Source: Caprella mutica (lineage: Eukaryota > Arthropoda > Malacostraca > Amphipoda > Caprellidae). From it: 64,000 bases of DNA. The stretch lies in assembly GCA_947561585.1 (NCBI GenBank), contig CANNZV010001028.1, forward strand, positions 124,001 through 188,000, in the 5' to 3' direction. Shown in pieces: positions 31,591 through 42,929 of this stretch (the stretch's first letter is position 1; each line of letters starts with the position of its first letter). The notes beneath the pieces were generated by a model. That model searched no databases. It saw only the letters and a list, made by a program, of their open reading frames with translations, and was not told where the DNA came from. A program made the position numbers and the translations under genes.

Positions 31591-33129
31591 GCTTTATTTA
31601 AACTATTTAGTTGTTAGTTTTATCCAAGATTCGATGGCTTAAATTTTGTAGGCAAATAAATTTGTAGGTCACCCTTTTTTATACCCTTTTTTTAAACTAT
31701 ACCGATTCCAAGAGATTAATATTTGCTCAGTAATATGATCAAAAAAGATATGAATTATCTCGATTTGAACCGGAAATTTGAGTTTTCAAAAAGTAGGCAC
31801 ATTTTCAAGAAACACTCTAGTCTGTAAACAGAATTTATTGATGAACAAGGAAATGCAGTATACCATTTTAATTAATCCTTCAATTTTTCTAATTTCAGAC
31901 AAAATATTGAAAGGATGTGTTCCAAATTGTGTCCGGACAATTCGTCGCGGTAGATTTTTGATGCAAATAGTCTAGTACATAAAAAAAATGTATATTCCTC
32001 CAATTACATCCGTATATTTTTGAGTTGGTTTGATCTGGGGATTTTAGGCTTGTATAAATTACTTGTATTATTATTATTACTTGTATTAATTTTAATAATT
32101 AATTGTTTTTATTTATTTCAAATATTTAATAATTTATTTCAAAAGTAGAATCATTTATTTCAAAATTATGGAATACTACAAATGATATATGAAATTATCT
32201 AATGATTGGAAATATGGCGAAATGGAAAATAGGGCGACGAATTGTTTCAAATATTTCAATTTTATTTCATTCTCCACAGCGATTGCATAGATGCACTCTT
32301 TTAATCGCAATTAATGTTTCTCTTGACAGTCGTTACAGTGCATCTTAGATTTTCATCTCTGTAATGCCTATTCAATACAGCAGATGAAACGCCGCGTTTT
32401 ATCAGCCCAGTTTACGCCTCTTCAATTAATCACAGTTAAATGAATGGAAAGTACATTTGATATTCGAATCAAAGATATTATACTACAACTAGTGTACTTT
32501 CCCGTTAAAAATAACGGGTCATCATCAATACCAATTTATTATCCGTTATTACGTTATTTTTAATGAATTCAAATGGAATTAAATTTTCTGCATAGTCTAA
32601 TATATTTCATAGATAAAACACATTAAAAATTGAATAAAAAACAGGGGAATTTAAATATCAAGTCAATATATTCCCGTGCGTAAAATAGTTACATTCTTCA
32701 TGCTTAATACCCGTCGTGTAAAAGCGGACACCAAATAAATAAACACACTAAGGAAATTATTAATATAGATACGATACACTACTCTCGCCAATTTCTGTTT
32801 CAAAAGTGGGAACTAGAATTGAAATATAGTAAGGACAATCGAGGTATGTATGTTGTGCACGTGACGTCATAACAGCAACACTTAAAAGTTAAAATTATAT
32901 TTAAAACAATTGAAGAAGGTAAATTTGTAAAAATATAATTATCAATTCACATAATATAAAAAATAAATATATATTAAATAAATTATTTAAACTTCTAAAC
33001 CCTTAATTTTCTTTGACGTCAACAAGGCATGAATGGATTCATCACTGTTTCTTATAATGGAAATTAATAAACAGTTTTCATTATAATGGAAAAAGATTTA
33101 AACTCAACGGGAAATCCATATTATTATGA
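31591..33129. other. AT-rich DNA, nothing recognised
   Basis: No coding frame of note. Contains two copies of the CRE sequence TGACGTCA (32862-32869 and 33014-33021). Confidence 0.55.
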
Positions 33130-33172
33130 GGTTATTTAAACTCTGTGTTGAAGGTTTTATCAGATTTCAAGC

Positions 33173-33204
33173 TTTCGAATAGAAAGATTTCTATTCATCA
33201 TCAG
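33173..33204 (-). ncRNA. Hammerhead-ribozyme-like core of the Penelope element
   Basis: On the minus strand: CTGATGA at 33204-33198, then a perfect 9-bp hairpin (GAATAGAAA, TC, TTTCTATTC), then GAAA at 33176-33173. This is the core layout of a hammerhead ribozyme. Hammerhead motifs are known in the terminal repeats of Penelope elements. I could not define stem III or the cleavage site, so activity is unproven. Confidence 0.45.
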
Positions 33205-33249
33205 GAGGAGGGTGGAAAACCTGGACCTGACAATGAATTTTATGATGAA

Positions 33250-34186
33250 AGTATCGTCAATGTATCTTTTGTAAACTATTGGTTTGAATTCAGAAGGACA
33301 TTTATCAAGCCAATGTACTTCATGATAGCACAAGAAAACTTTCGCTAGCGTTGGACCTAAGGGATTACCCATAGCTACACCATCAAACTGAGAGTACAAA
33401 ACATTATTAAAAATAAATAATACCTCCTTTACAGCCATTTCCAGAAGATTCTTAAAATAAGATTTTGAAAAAGAAGGGACATCATAAATATTGTTATCAT
33501 ACAATGAATCGGAAGCAATATTAATAGTTTCATTTATGGGAATATTTGTAAAAAGTGACTTAATGTCAAAACTAGCCATTACATACTTATTACTATTTGG
33601 AGTGTTGATTATATCTTTGACAAATGAGAAACTATCTTGAACAGTATATTGGTTAGAAGTGAGTGGAGTTAAATAGGGAAGAAGAAATTTAGAGATTTTA
33701 TAACCAGCTGTGACTATTGATGATAATATTGGTCGTAAAGGGACATTATCTTTATGAATTTTGGGTAAACCAAACATTACCCCCGGTGAAGAGCTGGACA
33801 GCCTCAGATGGTCGTGTACAGCTTGACTGATGTGCTTTTCTTTCAAAAGTTTTGCCAAAAATCGATTAATTTTGTCTTCGTATCGTAATATAACTCTGAA
33901 CCAGTCTTCATTTATAATTTTGAATTTGGTGGTGTCCGAAATAATCTCTTGCATCTTTGAGTGGTAATCTTCTTTATTCAAAATAACTGCCATTTCCTTT
34001 ATCAGGTTTCAAAATAACGATATCCTTATCCTTGCTCAAATTTTGAAGTGTGCTAACTAGTTCCTTGTCCGGATTGAGGCTATGAGGGTTGAAGGAGTAA
34101 AATGTGCTGTAAGCAAGGTGTTTCAATGAAGTCCTTACTCGATTTAAACCATCAGGAAGAAGTGGCGAGATGTCATTATTTTTCAA
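33250..34186 (-). pseudogene. Penelope reverse transcriptase, first half
   Basis: Encodes (with one frameshift near 33990, where KPDKGNG joins AVILNKEDYH) the palm entry and motifs: LPKIHK, RPILSS, MASFDIKSLFTNIPIN (motif A), GVAMGNPLGPTLA (motif B) and YKRYIDDTFI (motif C). After motif C the frame leaves the family sequence at 33250-33240. Confidence 0.88.
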
Positions 34187-34189
34187 GTG

Positions 34190-35421
34190 AATAGTTTTTC
34201 AAAGGAGAGGAAAAATTTGTGATAATTTATTTTCTTAGGAGGAAGCCCAAATTTGAGTCCATTAGCTAGTGCATTTACTTCATTTGTTGATAATCTTTTT
34301 CTTGAGTAATTAAATATTAATTTGCTAGGGTCAAGCTCCTCTGGTGCTGTCCGTAATCCCAAATTAAAAAGTTTACGTCTATGAATTTCTTTAACCTCAT
34401 CTATTTTGTTACTGTTGTGGTTGTTAATATATGAGAAAAGATGATTGAAATCTATCCATGATGTTGTTGCTTGTAGATCACTACAAAGTATAGAATATCT
34501 TGATAATAATGTGCGTTTTTGAGTTCTCTTTTCATTTAATTCATCTTCCAGAAGCTTCCTCTGGAAATCGCTGTAGAAGGAGGTGCGATGTATCCTACTC
34601 GAATAAAGCTTGAAATTAACAAATTTTGGAGTTAACTTGTTCTTAAAGGTCCTCTCCAGACTCCGAGGAAAAAATGAGTTTATTTCATAATATTATAGAG
34701 CTAAGGTCTACGATCATTATTCCGTAAACTGCATACAATTCGGTTCAGTATGAATTTTAATATTTGCTATTAATGTTTTTTAATAATGTGTGAGTAGCAA
34801 TCGAGCTAATCTCCAACCTGAAGCTTAGAAAGAAGATTGTACACTCTTTTTTTTTTATTTCAAATTTTGATTTTTAAACAAACAATGCGTTTTTGGCCTT
34901 CTTTTAAGATATTAATTGTTTCTAAAAGTATAAAAACGTTTCTATAATATGTTTATCCAAATTGAAACCTTTAAACGAATAATAAATAGATTTATTAAAC
35001 CAAATACCTAGTTGACGATCAAAACAAATGGTGTACATTCTTCTTCTTCAGACTGAAAATTAGAAAGTCGGAAGTAAAATAGGTTTTGTAGAGTTTGAAT
35101 TAAAAAAATCTTTAAAAGCATATAAAATTAAAAATATGCTATCAAATTTTATGGGGTTTACAGTAAAATGATAAGAAACATTAGCCTCGTTGATTAAAGA
35201 AATTAAAAAATTTGCTTGGAGGGGACCTTTAATGGAAAATAAATGTCTTCTTCTGTCTTTTTGATTTTGAAGTCTAACTTTTCACAATTTCGAAATAATT
35301 TCACTACTTGTTCTCCATAGCGGTGACGTAAAGTTTCAATAATAGATTTGTTCCGTGGAAATCGAATTTTAATAATGAAGATAAAAACAAGGGTGGTAAT
35401 GAAAGGTCCATATTTCTTCAA
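34190..35421 (-). pseudogene. Penelope N-terminal region, interrupted by MITE
   Basis: 35421-35229 encodes PRNKSIIETLRHRYGEQVVK and KKTEEDIYFPL. 34640-34200 continues with FVNFKLYSSRIHRTSFYSDF and LSTNEVNALANGLKFGLPPK, the latter typical of the region before the Penelope reverse transcriptase. The TTAA element sits between. A further frameshift near 34200 breaks FEKLF from HLKNNDISPL. Confidence 0.8.
34647..35228 (+). mobile_element. TTAA-flanked MITE, copy 1 (inside Penelope)
   Basis: 582 bp starting AGGTCCTCTCCAGACTCCG and ending TGCTTGGAGGGGACCT, with TTAA on both sides (34643-34646 and 35229-35232). TTAA targets are typical of piggyBac-type transposases. It is non-coding. Relatives: 38543-39121 (inverted), 45849-46400 (one end lost) and 51511-52098. 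Confidence 0.9.
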
Positions 35422-35450
35422 GCTTTCGATTTTTTCTAAAAATCATCCTC
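35405..35450 (-). ncRNA. Second hammerhead-like remnant between Penelope halves
   Basis: The minus strand reads CCTGAGGATGA, a stem GATTTTT...AAAAAATC, then GAAAGCTTG. It resembles the motif at 33173-33204 with extra bases in the core, so it is probably inactive. Its position between C-terminal and N-terminal halves matches the repeat that joins tandem Penelope copies. Confidence 0.35.
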
Positions 35451-35602
35451 AGGAAAACCTAAATATATCTTAAGTCTACTATATAAATACAAAATTCTCC
35501 TATCTAGGATACAGAAATGAATAAATATCACTAATGTTACAATTAATTAAATAAACAATGAACTCAGAAAAAACTATCTACATATAAAAGAAAGAAATCA
35601 TT

Positions 35603-36480
35603 TTAAAATAAATAATTCTGTAGAAAAAAAATGGATTCCAATGTCCTCAAATCGTAACTATTGCAGGTTGATAACATTTTGAAATCTTTTTCCGAAATCT
35701 GATGGTTATTATCATATGAATGGTTTAAAATTTTGCTATTTTCTTGATTAGTTAAAACAGTAAAGGGGTTTCTGAAGGAACCTTTAATTGTTTCCTTGTC
35801 TCGCCAATGTAGGCCGCGGATCACTGTCCGCAAGTGAATTTATAAATGACGTTGGAAACAAGTAAAGGTGGGAGTTTGTCTTTAAACTTAAACATATTGC
35901 CAATAGTGTTAGAAGAATTAAAAATGAATTTAGGATCGATCTGAGGATAAAACTTACTATTTAAAGATGTTAATTTACGTTTGAGGACATTGGAATAATG
36001 GCCTAAATATTCTAACTTAACATAAATTGGTTTCCTAGAACAAGTTATTTTAGAAGGAGGTGCATTATAAAAATTATCTATGGTCTTCCTAAACATACTA
36101 TCTATAATTTTGCTTGTGAACTTATTTTTCAAAAAATAATCCCTAAGATAATACAATTCATTTTCAAACAACGTCACATTAGAACAGATCCTAAAGGCCC
36201 TATGAACTAAACATGAAATAATATTTAGTTTAAAACTAAAAGGAATAAAAGAATTAAATTTCATACCAAGGCCAGTGAACGTTTTGTTGCGATATACAGA
36301 AGTGATAAATTTATCATTTTCTCTACTTATCAAAACGTCTAAAAAATTTATTTTGGAATTAATTTCAGTCTCACAAGTGAATTTAATATTAGGATGTTGA
36401 GAGTTCAAATAATTTAGAAATTTTGTAATGTGAGAACTGTGCCTAAAAAGAATGAAAGTATCGTCAATGTATCTTTTGTA
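35603..36480 (-). pseudogene. Penelope reverse transcriptase second half and GIY-YIG endonuclease
   Basis: Starts at YKRYIDDTFI and continues NSQHPNIKFTCETE, INFLDVLI and SVYRNKTFTGLG, the thumb region, to YKFTCGQ. A TGA then stands where family members have Cys. After it, SAAYIGETRKQL is the GIY-YIG core (here A-Y...Y-I-G). The frame then decays. The nonsense codon and a frameshift make it a pseudogene. Confidence 0.85.
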
Positions 36481-36622
36481 AACTTATTTATTTTTAATAA
36501 TGTTTTGTACTCTCAGTTTGACGGTGTAGCTATGGGTAATCCCTTAGGTACAACGCTAGCGAACGTTTTCTTGTGCTATCATGAAGTACATTGGCTTGAT
36601 AAATGTCCTTCTGAATTTTCTA
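36481..36622 (+). pseudogene. Inverted fragment of the Penelope reverse transcriptase
   Basis: The plus strand encodes FIFNNVLYSQFDGVAMGNPL, GTTLANVFLCYHEVHWLDK and CPSEF. This matches 33280-33415 of the minus strand with a few substitutions (GT for GP, AN for AK). It abuts head-on with the minus-strand half at 36480. Confidence 0.9.
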
Positions 36623-36711
36623 TTTAAGCTATCTATCTTATAGTTTATTATTATTAATTAATCTATTAAAAATCGAAATATGAAACCAAATTTTGAAAAT
36701 TTTATACTACC

Positions 36712-37214
36712 TAAGGGCTGATCCACACCATCGCTCCGGTCACGCTCCAGTCACGGTCCTGTCTCATCCTTGTGCATACACATGTTCGGTTCGGTCACGG
36801 TCCGCTCTAACTAAAAACTCCCTATCATTCGAACGCGCAACAATCGATAGATGGTTGCGCCATCGGTCGATGCATGGCTGCAATAACGATTGATCAATAG
36901 ATTGCGTGGCGAAATCGGTCGATATTTCAAATCAGTCAAATGCGCGTGACATATATATGTGTAGTAAAATTCAAGAAAAAGCACGCAAATAATAAAACTG
37001 GACCGCGACTGGAGCGTTGCCAATACACACTGGCAGTGCCGCTGCGCTCACGGTCCCATCACGCTCCAGTCAAAATATCTTTGGATTGGATCGTGACCGG
37101 AGCGTGACCTGACCGGCACTGCCAGTGTGGATGCTCTACGTGAAATGCATTAAAGAATATTGGACCGGACCGTGACTGGAGCGTGACCGGAGCGATGGTG
37201 TGGATTAGCCCTTA
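36712..37214. mobile_element. MITE with about 45-bp inverted ends
   Basis: Left end TAAGGGCTGATCCACACC and right end GGTGTGGATTAGCCCTTA. The arms continue through CATCGCTCCGGTCACGCTCC. Internal copies of CACGCTCCAGTC and CACTGGCAGTGCCG repeat in both directions. The interior is short and non-coding. Confidence 0.9.
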
Positions 37215-37329
37215 TTCTCTAGAAAAATTCTACTTTCTTTATATTTGTAACAAGCTATAGAGGAGCGATGTTGAACATCTCGAAAACCTAGAAATAAGTC
37301 CGTTATGTTAACTTCCTTTTTGTACTCAA

Positions 37330-38050
37330 ATACAGGATCTTTCCCATTTGACGACCCCACCAAATATAAATTAAATTATTTTCTTTATATGTAATTTTGT
37401 CCATAGAATCCGAAAATCATAACCGTTTTTTGTGGAAACTAATATTTTTTGTGATATGAGGGTTTAAAGTTATTTATTTCCTATGTATTACTGAAAGATT
37501 GAGAACTTTGAAAAAACTCGTGTTTTTATTGAAATTATTAAACATTACGTTTTTTACATGAAACTGTAATGTAGTTTGTTGTAGACTTGTAGTGCAATCT
37601 TAATGATTGATAAATGACCTGGAAGGGAAGCTCGGGGGCGGCAAGTCCCCCGAAATACATTATATCGAATATTTTCAGTTTCTGTGATATTTTCCATTTA
37701 TTACTTCAATACTGATATATGTATTATGTATACCGCCCCCCATACGCCAGGTCATTGATCAATCATGAAGAGTGCAGTAAAACAAACTAGCGAATACAAC
37801 AAACTACATTAGGGCTATCTTTGACCAAAATTGGCCAAAAAGCGTGAACAGGAGTTTTTTTTAATTTCATAATCCTTCATCAATAGGTACGTACATAGGG
37901 AATAAATAACTTCATACCCTAATATCTCAAAAAGTATTAGTTTCTACAAAAACGGTTATGATTTTCGGATTCTATGAACAAAAGTACATAAGAAAAATTT
38001 ATTAAAATTAAATTTGGTACGGTCGTTAAATGGGAAAGATCCAAATCCCA
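37330..38050. mobile_element. Foldback element with arms of about 300 bp
   Basis: The left arm has GGATCTTTCCCATTTGACG, AGAATCCGAAAATCATAACC and AATGACCTGG. The right arm has the complements ending GGGAAAGATCC. The arms differ by scattered substitutions, so the insertion is not recent. The small loop near 37640-37740 has GGGGGCGG and CCGCCCCCC, which also pair. Confidence 0.85.
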
Positions 38051-38542
38051 CTTTGCGAGTACTGGAAGTGTCTAGATATGTACTTTTATATTATATGTCT
38101 GGTAAGTGGTAGGTACCTACCTAGATAAGCATTCATATTGTATATAAACTATATAGGTGTCTATCTGATAAGCCTAGGACAGTCTAGGTGCCTACAGATA
38201 TGTATTTCGGAGCAAGTAAAGTTAGCGGACCAAAGTCGGTTAACTTTACCAGGTCAAATTCTGGTCCGTAATGTTTACTAGATTCAATTCTGGTCCTTTA
38301 ACTTTACTTGGTCAAATTATTTAATATTTGACCAATAATTGGAATGAGAATATAATTTTGGAATCATAGATACCACATTAAAGATTTAAGCAGAAGTTGT
38401 TTCCATTTTTTAACTACTCGTTTTTCACACCTTCAAAATGGATCTAGTTTTTTATCAATTCTTTCAATTAATAAAATATGCAAAATTAATGTATAATCAT
38501 TAATATTATCATTTATTCAGTTTTACATTTATGAAATGTTAA

Positions 38543-39121
38543 AGGTCCCCTCCAAGCAAATTTTTTTATTGCCTAAATCAACGAGGCGAATGTTTCTTAT
38601 TATTTTACTGCAAACCTCATAAAATTTGATAGCATATTTTTAACTTTATATGCTTTTAAAGATTTTTATAATCCAAACTCTACAAAACCTACTTTACTTC
38701 CGACTTTCTAAGTTTCAGTCTAAAGAAGAAGAATGTACACCATTTGTTTTGATTGTCAACTAGGTATTTGGTTTATTAAATCTATTCATTATTCGTTTAA
38801 AGGTTTAAATTTGGATAAACTTATTATAGAAACGTTTATATACTTTTAGAAACAATCAATATCTTAAAAGAAGGCCAAATACGCATTGTTGGTTTAAAAA
38901 TCTAAATTTGAAAAAAAAAAACATGTACAATCTTATTTCTTAGCGTCAGGTTAGTGATTCGCTTGATTGTTGCTCTCAGATTATTAAAAAACTTAAAAAG
39001 CAAATAATAAAATAAATACTGAACCGAATTGTATGCGGTTTACGGAATAATGATCGTAGAGCTTAGTTCTATAATATTATGAAATAAACTCTTTTTTTTT
39101 CCCGGAGCCTGGAGAGGACCT
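38543..39121 (-). mobile_element. TTAA-flanked MITE, copy 2
   Basis: 579 bp with TTAA at 38539-38542 and 39122-39125. Starts AGGTCCCCTCCAAGCAAA and ends CTGGAGAGGACCT. It is the same family as 34647-35228, in inverted orientation. Confidence 0.9.
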
Positions 39122-39125
39122 TTAA

Positions 39126-39290
39126 ATGTCCCTCCACTCTAATTTTTTTCTCTCTATCCATTAGATCTAAGGTTACTGGTTATAAAACTATAAAAAAACT
39201 ATATTTCTATTATAATATGTAATTTAAGATTTTTTCCGTTCTTCTTCTACCTCTGAATTTCAAGCAAAGAAAAAATATAACTATCCACTA
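39126..39290. repeat. Dispersed AT-rich repeat abutting the TTAA MITE
   Basis: Shares CCACTCTAxTTTTTTTxTxTCTCT and CTAAGGTTACTGxTTATAAAA with 52250-52420, and more distantly with 19625-19800. Confidence 0.55.
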
Positions 39291-39695
39291 GTCTACTAAA
39301 ACATACAAAATATTTTTTCAAATAATTCATTAATCAGGATCACGAACACGGAAAATATTGCTCTCGTTTGAACACGAACACATGCAGGTAGAAATGAGAT
39401 ATCCTTTTTATTGCTGACTAAAGTATTTCAAAACTCAAGGTTGTAGCGTCGAATATCCAGCAATGAAGAAATACGGTCTGAATTTACTATTCATATTGTG
39501 CATTAGAGAAAGTTTTTGCATATATATATGATTGTATTTTCAGGAAACTACATTTTTCCTCTTTCGATTGGTGTATAAAATATTGTGATATGTTGAAATC
39601 ATATTTACTGCAATGCTATTTTAAAACTGCCCATTTTTATACTAACTCTGTGAAGAGAAACGTGACATACGAACGCATGGATCATGACGTTTCAA

Positions 39696-39708
39696 CCGCT
39701 AGATGGCG
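39696..39708 (+). promoter_or_regulatory. CTCF-like motif, third copy
   Basis: CCGCTAGATGGCG, as at 15024 and 15109. The flank GACGTTTCAA resembles the flank of the 15109 copy. Confidence 0.4.
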
Positions 39709-40010
39709 TAAATAAAAAGTTTTTAAAAACAAAAAGTTCCTATTACTGATGTTCCTGAATTAGTTTAGTAAAAGTATAAAAAGGTTGCAGTGAATACTGA
39801 ATAGTATACAGAGAGTAAAAGCTATTCTATTTTGATGTGCTTTTAGCAGGTCTGTGATAATATCATTGCTAAAGGCTACCTACTCTCAGCCATTGTCCAC
39901 ATGATGCTAGGCACGTGCGCATACCGTGTATCTTCAGCACTGCCCATTGTGTCTCTAATGGAAAGATGCAATTCGCTAAGAACTATATTCTCTCTAAATG
40001 TGTGGTAACT

Positions 40011-40174
40011 AGGGTTGTGACAATATGATTCTAAAATTATAGATCATGAAAATTTTATAGGAGAGAATTAAGCAGTATTGAATCGTTCTAAACCATCGGT
40101 ATTATAGTATTCGATACCATTTCGTTCATGATATTCTTAAGATCTATGATTTAAAAGCATATTGTCACAGCCTA
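40011..40174. mobile_element. Palindromic MITE, family AGGGTTGTGACAATAT, copy 3
   Basis: Starts AGGGTTGTGACAATATG. The right end, CATATTGTCACAGCCT, is slightly diverged. The interior is closest to copy 2 (AGAGAATTAAGCAGTATTGA in both, one being inverted). Confidence 0.88.
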
Positions 40175-40960
40175 AAAAGAAACTCAAATTATTTTGAGCA
40201 TAATTTGAATATCGAAATCTTTAAATAAAATTACCTTTAAAAGTATTGTGGTATCTTCTAGATTTTGTGACCGATGGTTACAAAATCTATTATTTATAAA
40301 TTCGTTTTCAAAAACAGGTATTGGTACTATTGAAGTATCTATTTTAAATGCGATATAAACATGTTAATAGTGACTTTTTTGTACGTGACAAGGGAAGAAC
40401 TTTCTCACTGTGTGCTAATATTAGGTTTATTGATAAAGTTTAATGAAGATGTAAAAAGAAGTTACAGTTCGTTCACATATAAAAACATTTTCGAAATATT
40501 ACAAATATCTATTTAAACATTCTCACTTGATTATAAAATATGAATGGAACAAAAAAGTCTATATTATTGAATAACTTTTCTAAGTTTTTGCTTGTCATGA
40601 AGTTTTTTTTGTCAATATTTGTAGTTTTTCGTAATCGCAGATATGAAAAAATTAAAAAAAGAAATACTGTTTTGTTCGAATTTTAACAAATTAGAAAACG
40701 TTAGAAAACTGAAATGTAACCTAGTGAAGTGCTAAAACTAGTATGGTTTTAATTACAAGCTATGTATACTGCATTTAGCTTTAATGCTTTAACAGTCCCT
40801 AGTAACACCTAAACTAGTTTGTAGTGACTTTTTATAGTGGTATACTGGTCTCTAAATAGTAAAACTGCGTAGGGTAGATTCCAAGTTATCAAACAATTCA
40901 ATATTATCGATCATATAAGAAAAGTGAACATTAATGGTATACCCTATTTCTATGTTTGTC
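40175..40960. other. AT-rich, nothing recognised
   Basis: No coding frame, repeat or conserved element seen before the 42-bp array. Confidence 0.55.
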
Positions 40961-40965
40961 TATAG

Positions 40966-42597
40966 TTTCTACTATCCCTATTGCTCTGTGGGCACTTCAC
41001 TCTATTGTCTCTACTATCCCTATTGCTCTGTGAGCACTTCACTCTATTGTCTCTACTATCCCTTTTGCTCTGTGAACACTTCACTCTATTGTCCTTACTA
41101 TCCCTATTGCTCTGTGAACACTTCAGTCTGTTGTCTCTACTATCCCTATTGCTCTGTGAGCACTTCACTCTATTGTCTCTACTATCCCTTTTGCTCTGTG
41201 AACACTTCACTCTATTGTCCTTACTATCCCTATTGCTCTGTGAACACTTCACTCTGTTGTCTCTACTATCCCTATTGCTCTGTGAACACTTCACTCTGTT
41301 GTCTCTACTATCCCTTTTGCTCTGTGAACACTTCACTCTATTGTCTCTACTATGCCTATTGCTCTGTGGGCACTTCACTCTATTGTCTCTACTATCCCTA
41401 TTGCTCTGTGAACACTTCACTCTATTGTCTCTACTATCCCTATTGCTCTGTGAGCACTTCACTCTATTGTCTCTACTATCCCTTTTGCTCTGTGAACACT
41501 TCACTCTGTTGTCTCTACTATCCCTATTGCTCTGTGAACACTTCACTCTATTGTCTCTACTATGCCTATTGCTCTGTGGGCACTTCACTCTATTGTCTCT
41601 ACTATCCCTATTGCTCTGTGAACACTTCACTCTATTGTCTCTACTATCCCTATTGCTCTGTGAGCACTTCACTTTATTGTCTCTACTATGCCTATTGCTC
41701 TGTGAACACTTCACTCTGTTGTCCCTACTATCCCTATTGCTCTGTGAGCACTTCACTCTATTGTCTCTACTATCCCTATTGCTCTGTGAACACTTCACTC
41801 TGTTGTCTCTACTATCCCTATTGCTCTGTGGGCGCTTCACTCTATTGTCTCTATTATCCCTATTGCTCTGTGGGCGCTTCACTCTATTGTCTCTACTATC
41901 CCTATTGCTCTGTGAGCACTTCACTTTATTGTCTCTACTATCCCTATTGCTCTGTGAACACTTCACTCTATTGTCTCTACTATCTCTATTGCTCTGTGAA
42001 CACTTCACTCTATTGTCTCTACTATCCCTATTGCTCTGTGAGCACTTCACTCTATTGTCTCTACTATCCCTATTGCTCTGTGGGCACTTCACTCTATTGT
42101 CTCTACTATCCCTATTGCTCTGTGGGCACTTCACTCTATTGTCTCTACTATCCCTATTGCTCTGTGAACACTTCACTCTATTGTCTCTACTATCCCTATT
42201 GCTCTGTGGGCACTTCACTCTATTGTCTCTACTATCCCTATTGCTCTGTGAGCACTTCACTCTATTGTCTCTACTATCCCTATTGCTCTGTGAACACTTC
42301 ACTCTATTGTCTCTACTATCTCTATTGCTCTGTGAACACTTCACTCTATTGTCTCTACTATCCCTATTGCTCTGTGAGCACTTCACTCTATTGTCTCTAC
42401 TATCCCTATTGCTCTGTGAGCACTTCACTCTATTGTCTCTACTATCCCTATTGCTCTGTGAACACTTCACTCTATTGTCTCTACTATCCCTATTGCTCTG
42501 TGAACACTTCACTCTATTGTCTCTACTATCTCTATTGCTCTGTGAGCACTTCACTCTATTGTCCCTACTATCCCTATTGCTCTGTGAACACTTCACT
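40966..42597. repeat. 42-bp minisatellite, about 39 copies
   Basis: The unit includes CACTCTATTGTCTCTACTAT and then CCCTATTGCTCTGTGAACACTT with small overlaps. Recurrent variants are GAACAC/GAGCAC/GGGCAC/GGGCGC, CCCTTTTG/CCCTATTG and TATCC/TATGCC. The unit is 14 codons without stops in three of six frames, which explains 540-580-codon open frames on both strands. Confidence 0.97.
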
Positions 42598-42929
42598 AAA
42601 TAATATTTGATAATATTTCTGACATTCGAGAATAAAGTAAATGAATAACAAAAATATTTAATTACCAATAATGAAGGTAAGATATATAATAATTTCATGA
42701 ATTAAAGACCAACATTTTATTTTAGTTGTTAATTATTGTTTAGTTTGATCTAGCGGTAATTTCCCCTAAACTCTCTTCTAAGCTGAATTGATAAATAACG
42801 AAATCGCATAAATACAACTATAAATTGGGAAAAAAAATTGTAATCGAATAAAACTTGAATTAAGATTTTAAAGACTAATTTTCGAGTCATATTCTATCAG
42901 CCTAGTTTCTTTTTTGTTGTACATACACT

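Larger units (their letters stand above)
33150..36625 (-). mobile_element. Penelope-like retroelement, permuted and broken
   Basis: The order on the minus strand is unusual. 36480-35603 carries the second half of the reverse transcriptase and the GIY-YIG endonuclease. Then 35460-35405 is a linker with a hammerhead-like fold. Then 35421-34190 is the N-terminal part and 34186-33250 the first half of the reverse transcriptase. Both halves break at or just past the same catalytic motif, YKRYIDDTFI. A separate fragment, 36481-36622, lies in inverted orientation. A TTAA MITE (34647-35228) interrupts the N-terminal part. This fits known Penelope behaviour (tandem, permuted or inverted partial copies). 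Frameshifts and stops make it inactive. Confidence 0.85.

Noticed and set aside
40934..42698. 540-580-codon frames on both strands of the 42-bp array
   Set aside because: Simultaneously open frames on both strands are a property of the unit length and composition. Variation between units is not biased to third codon positions in any frame.
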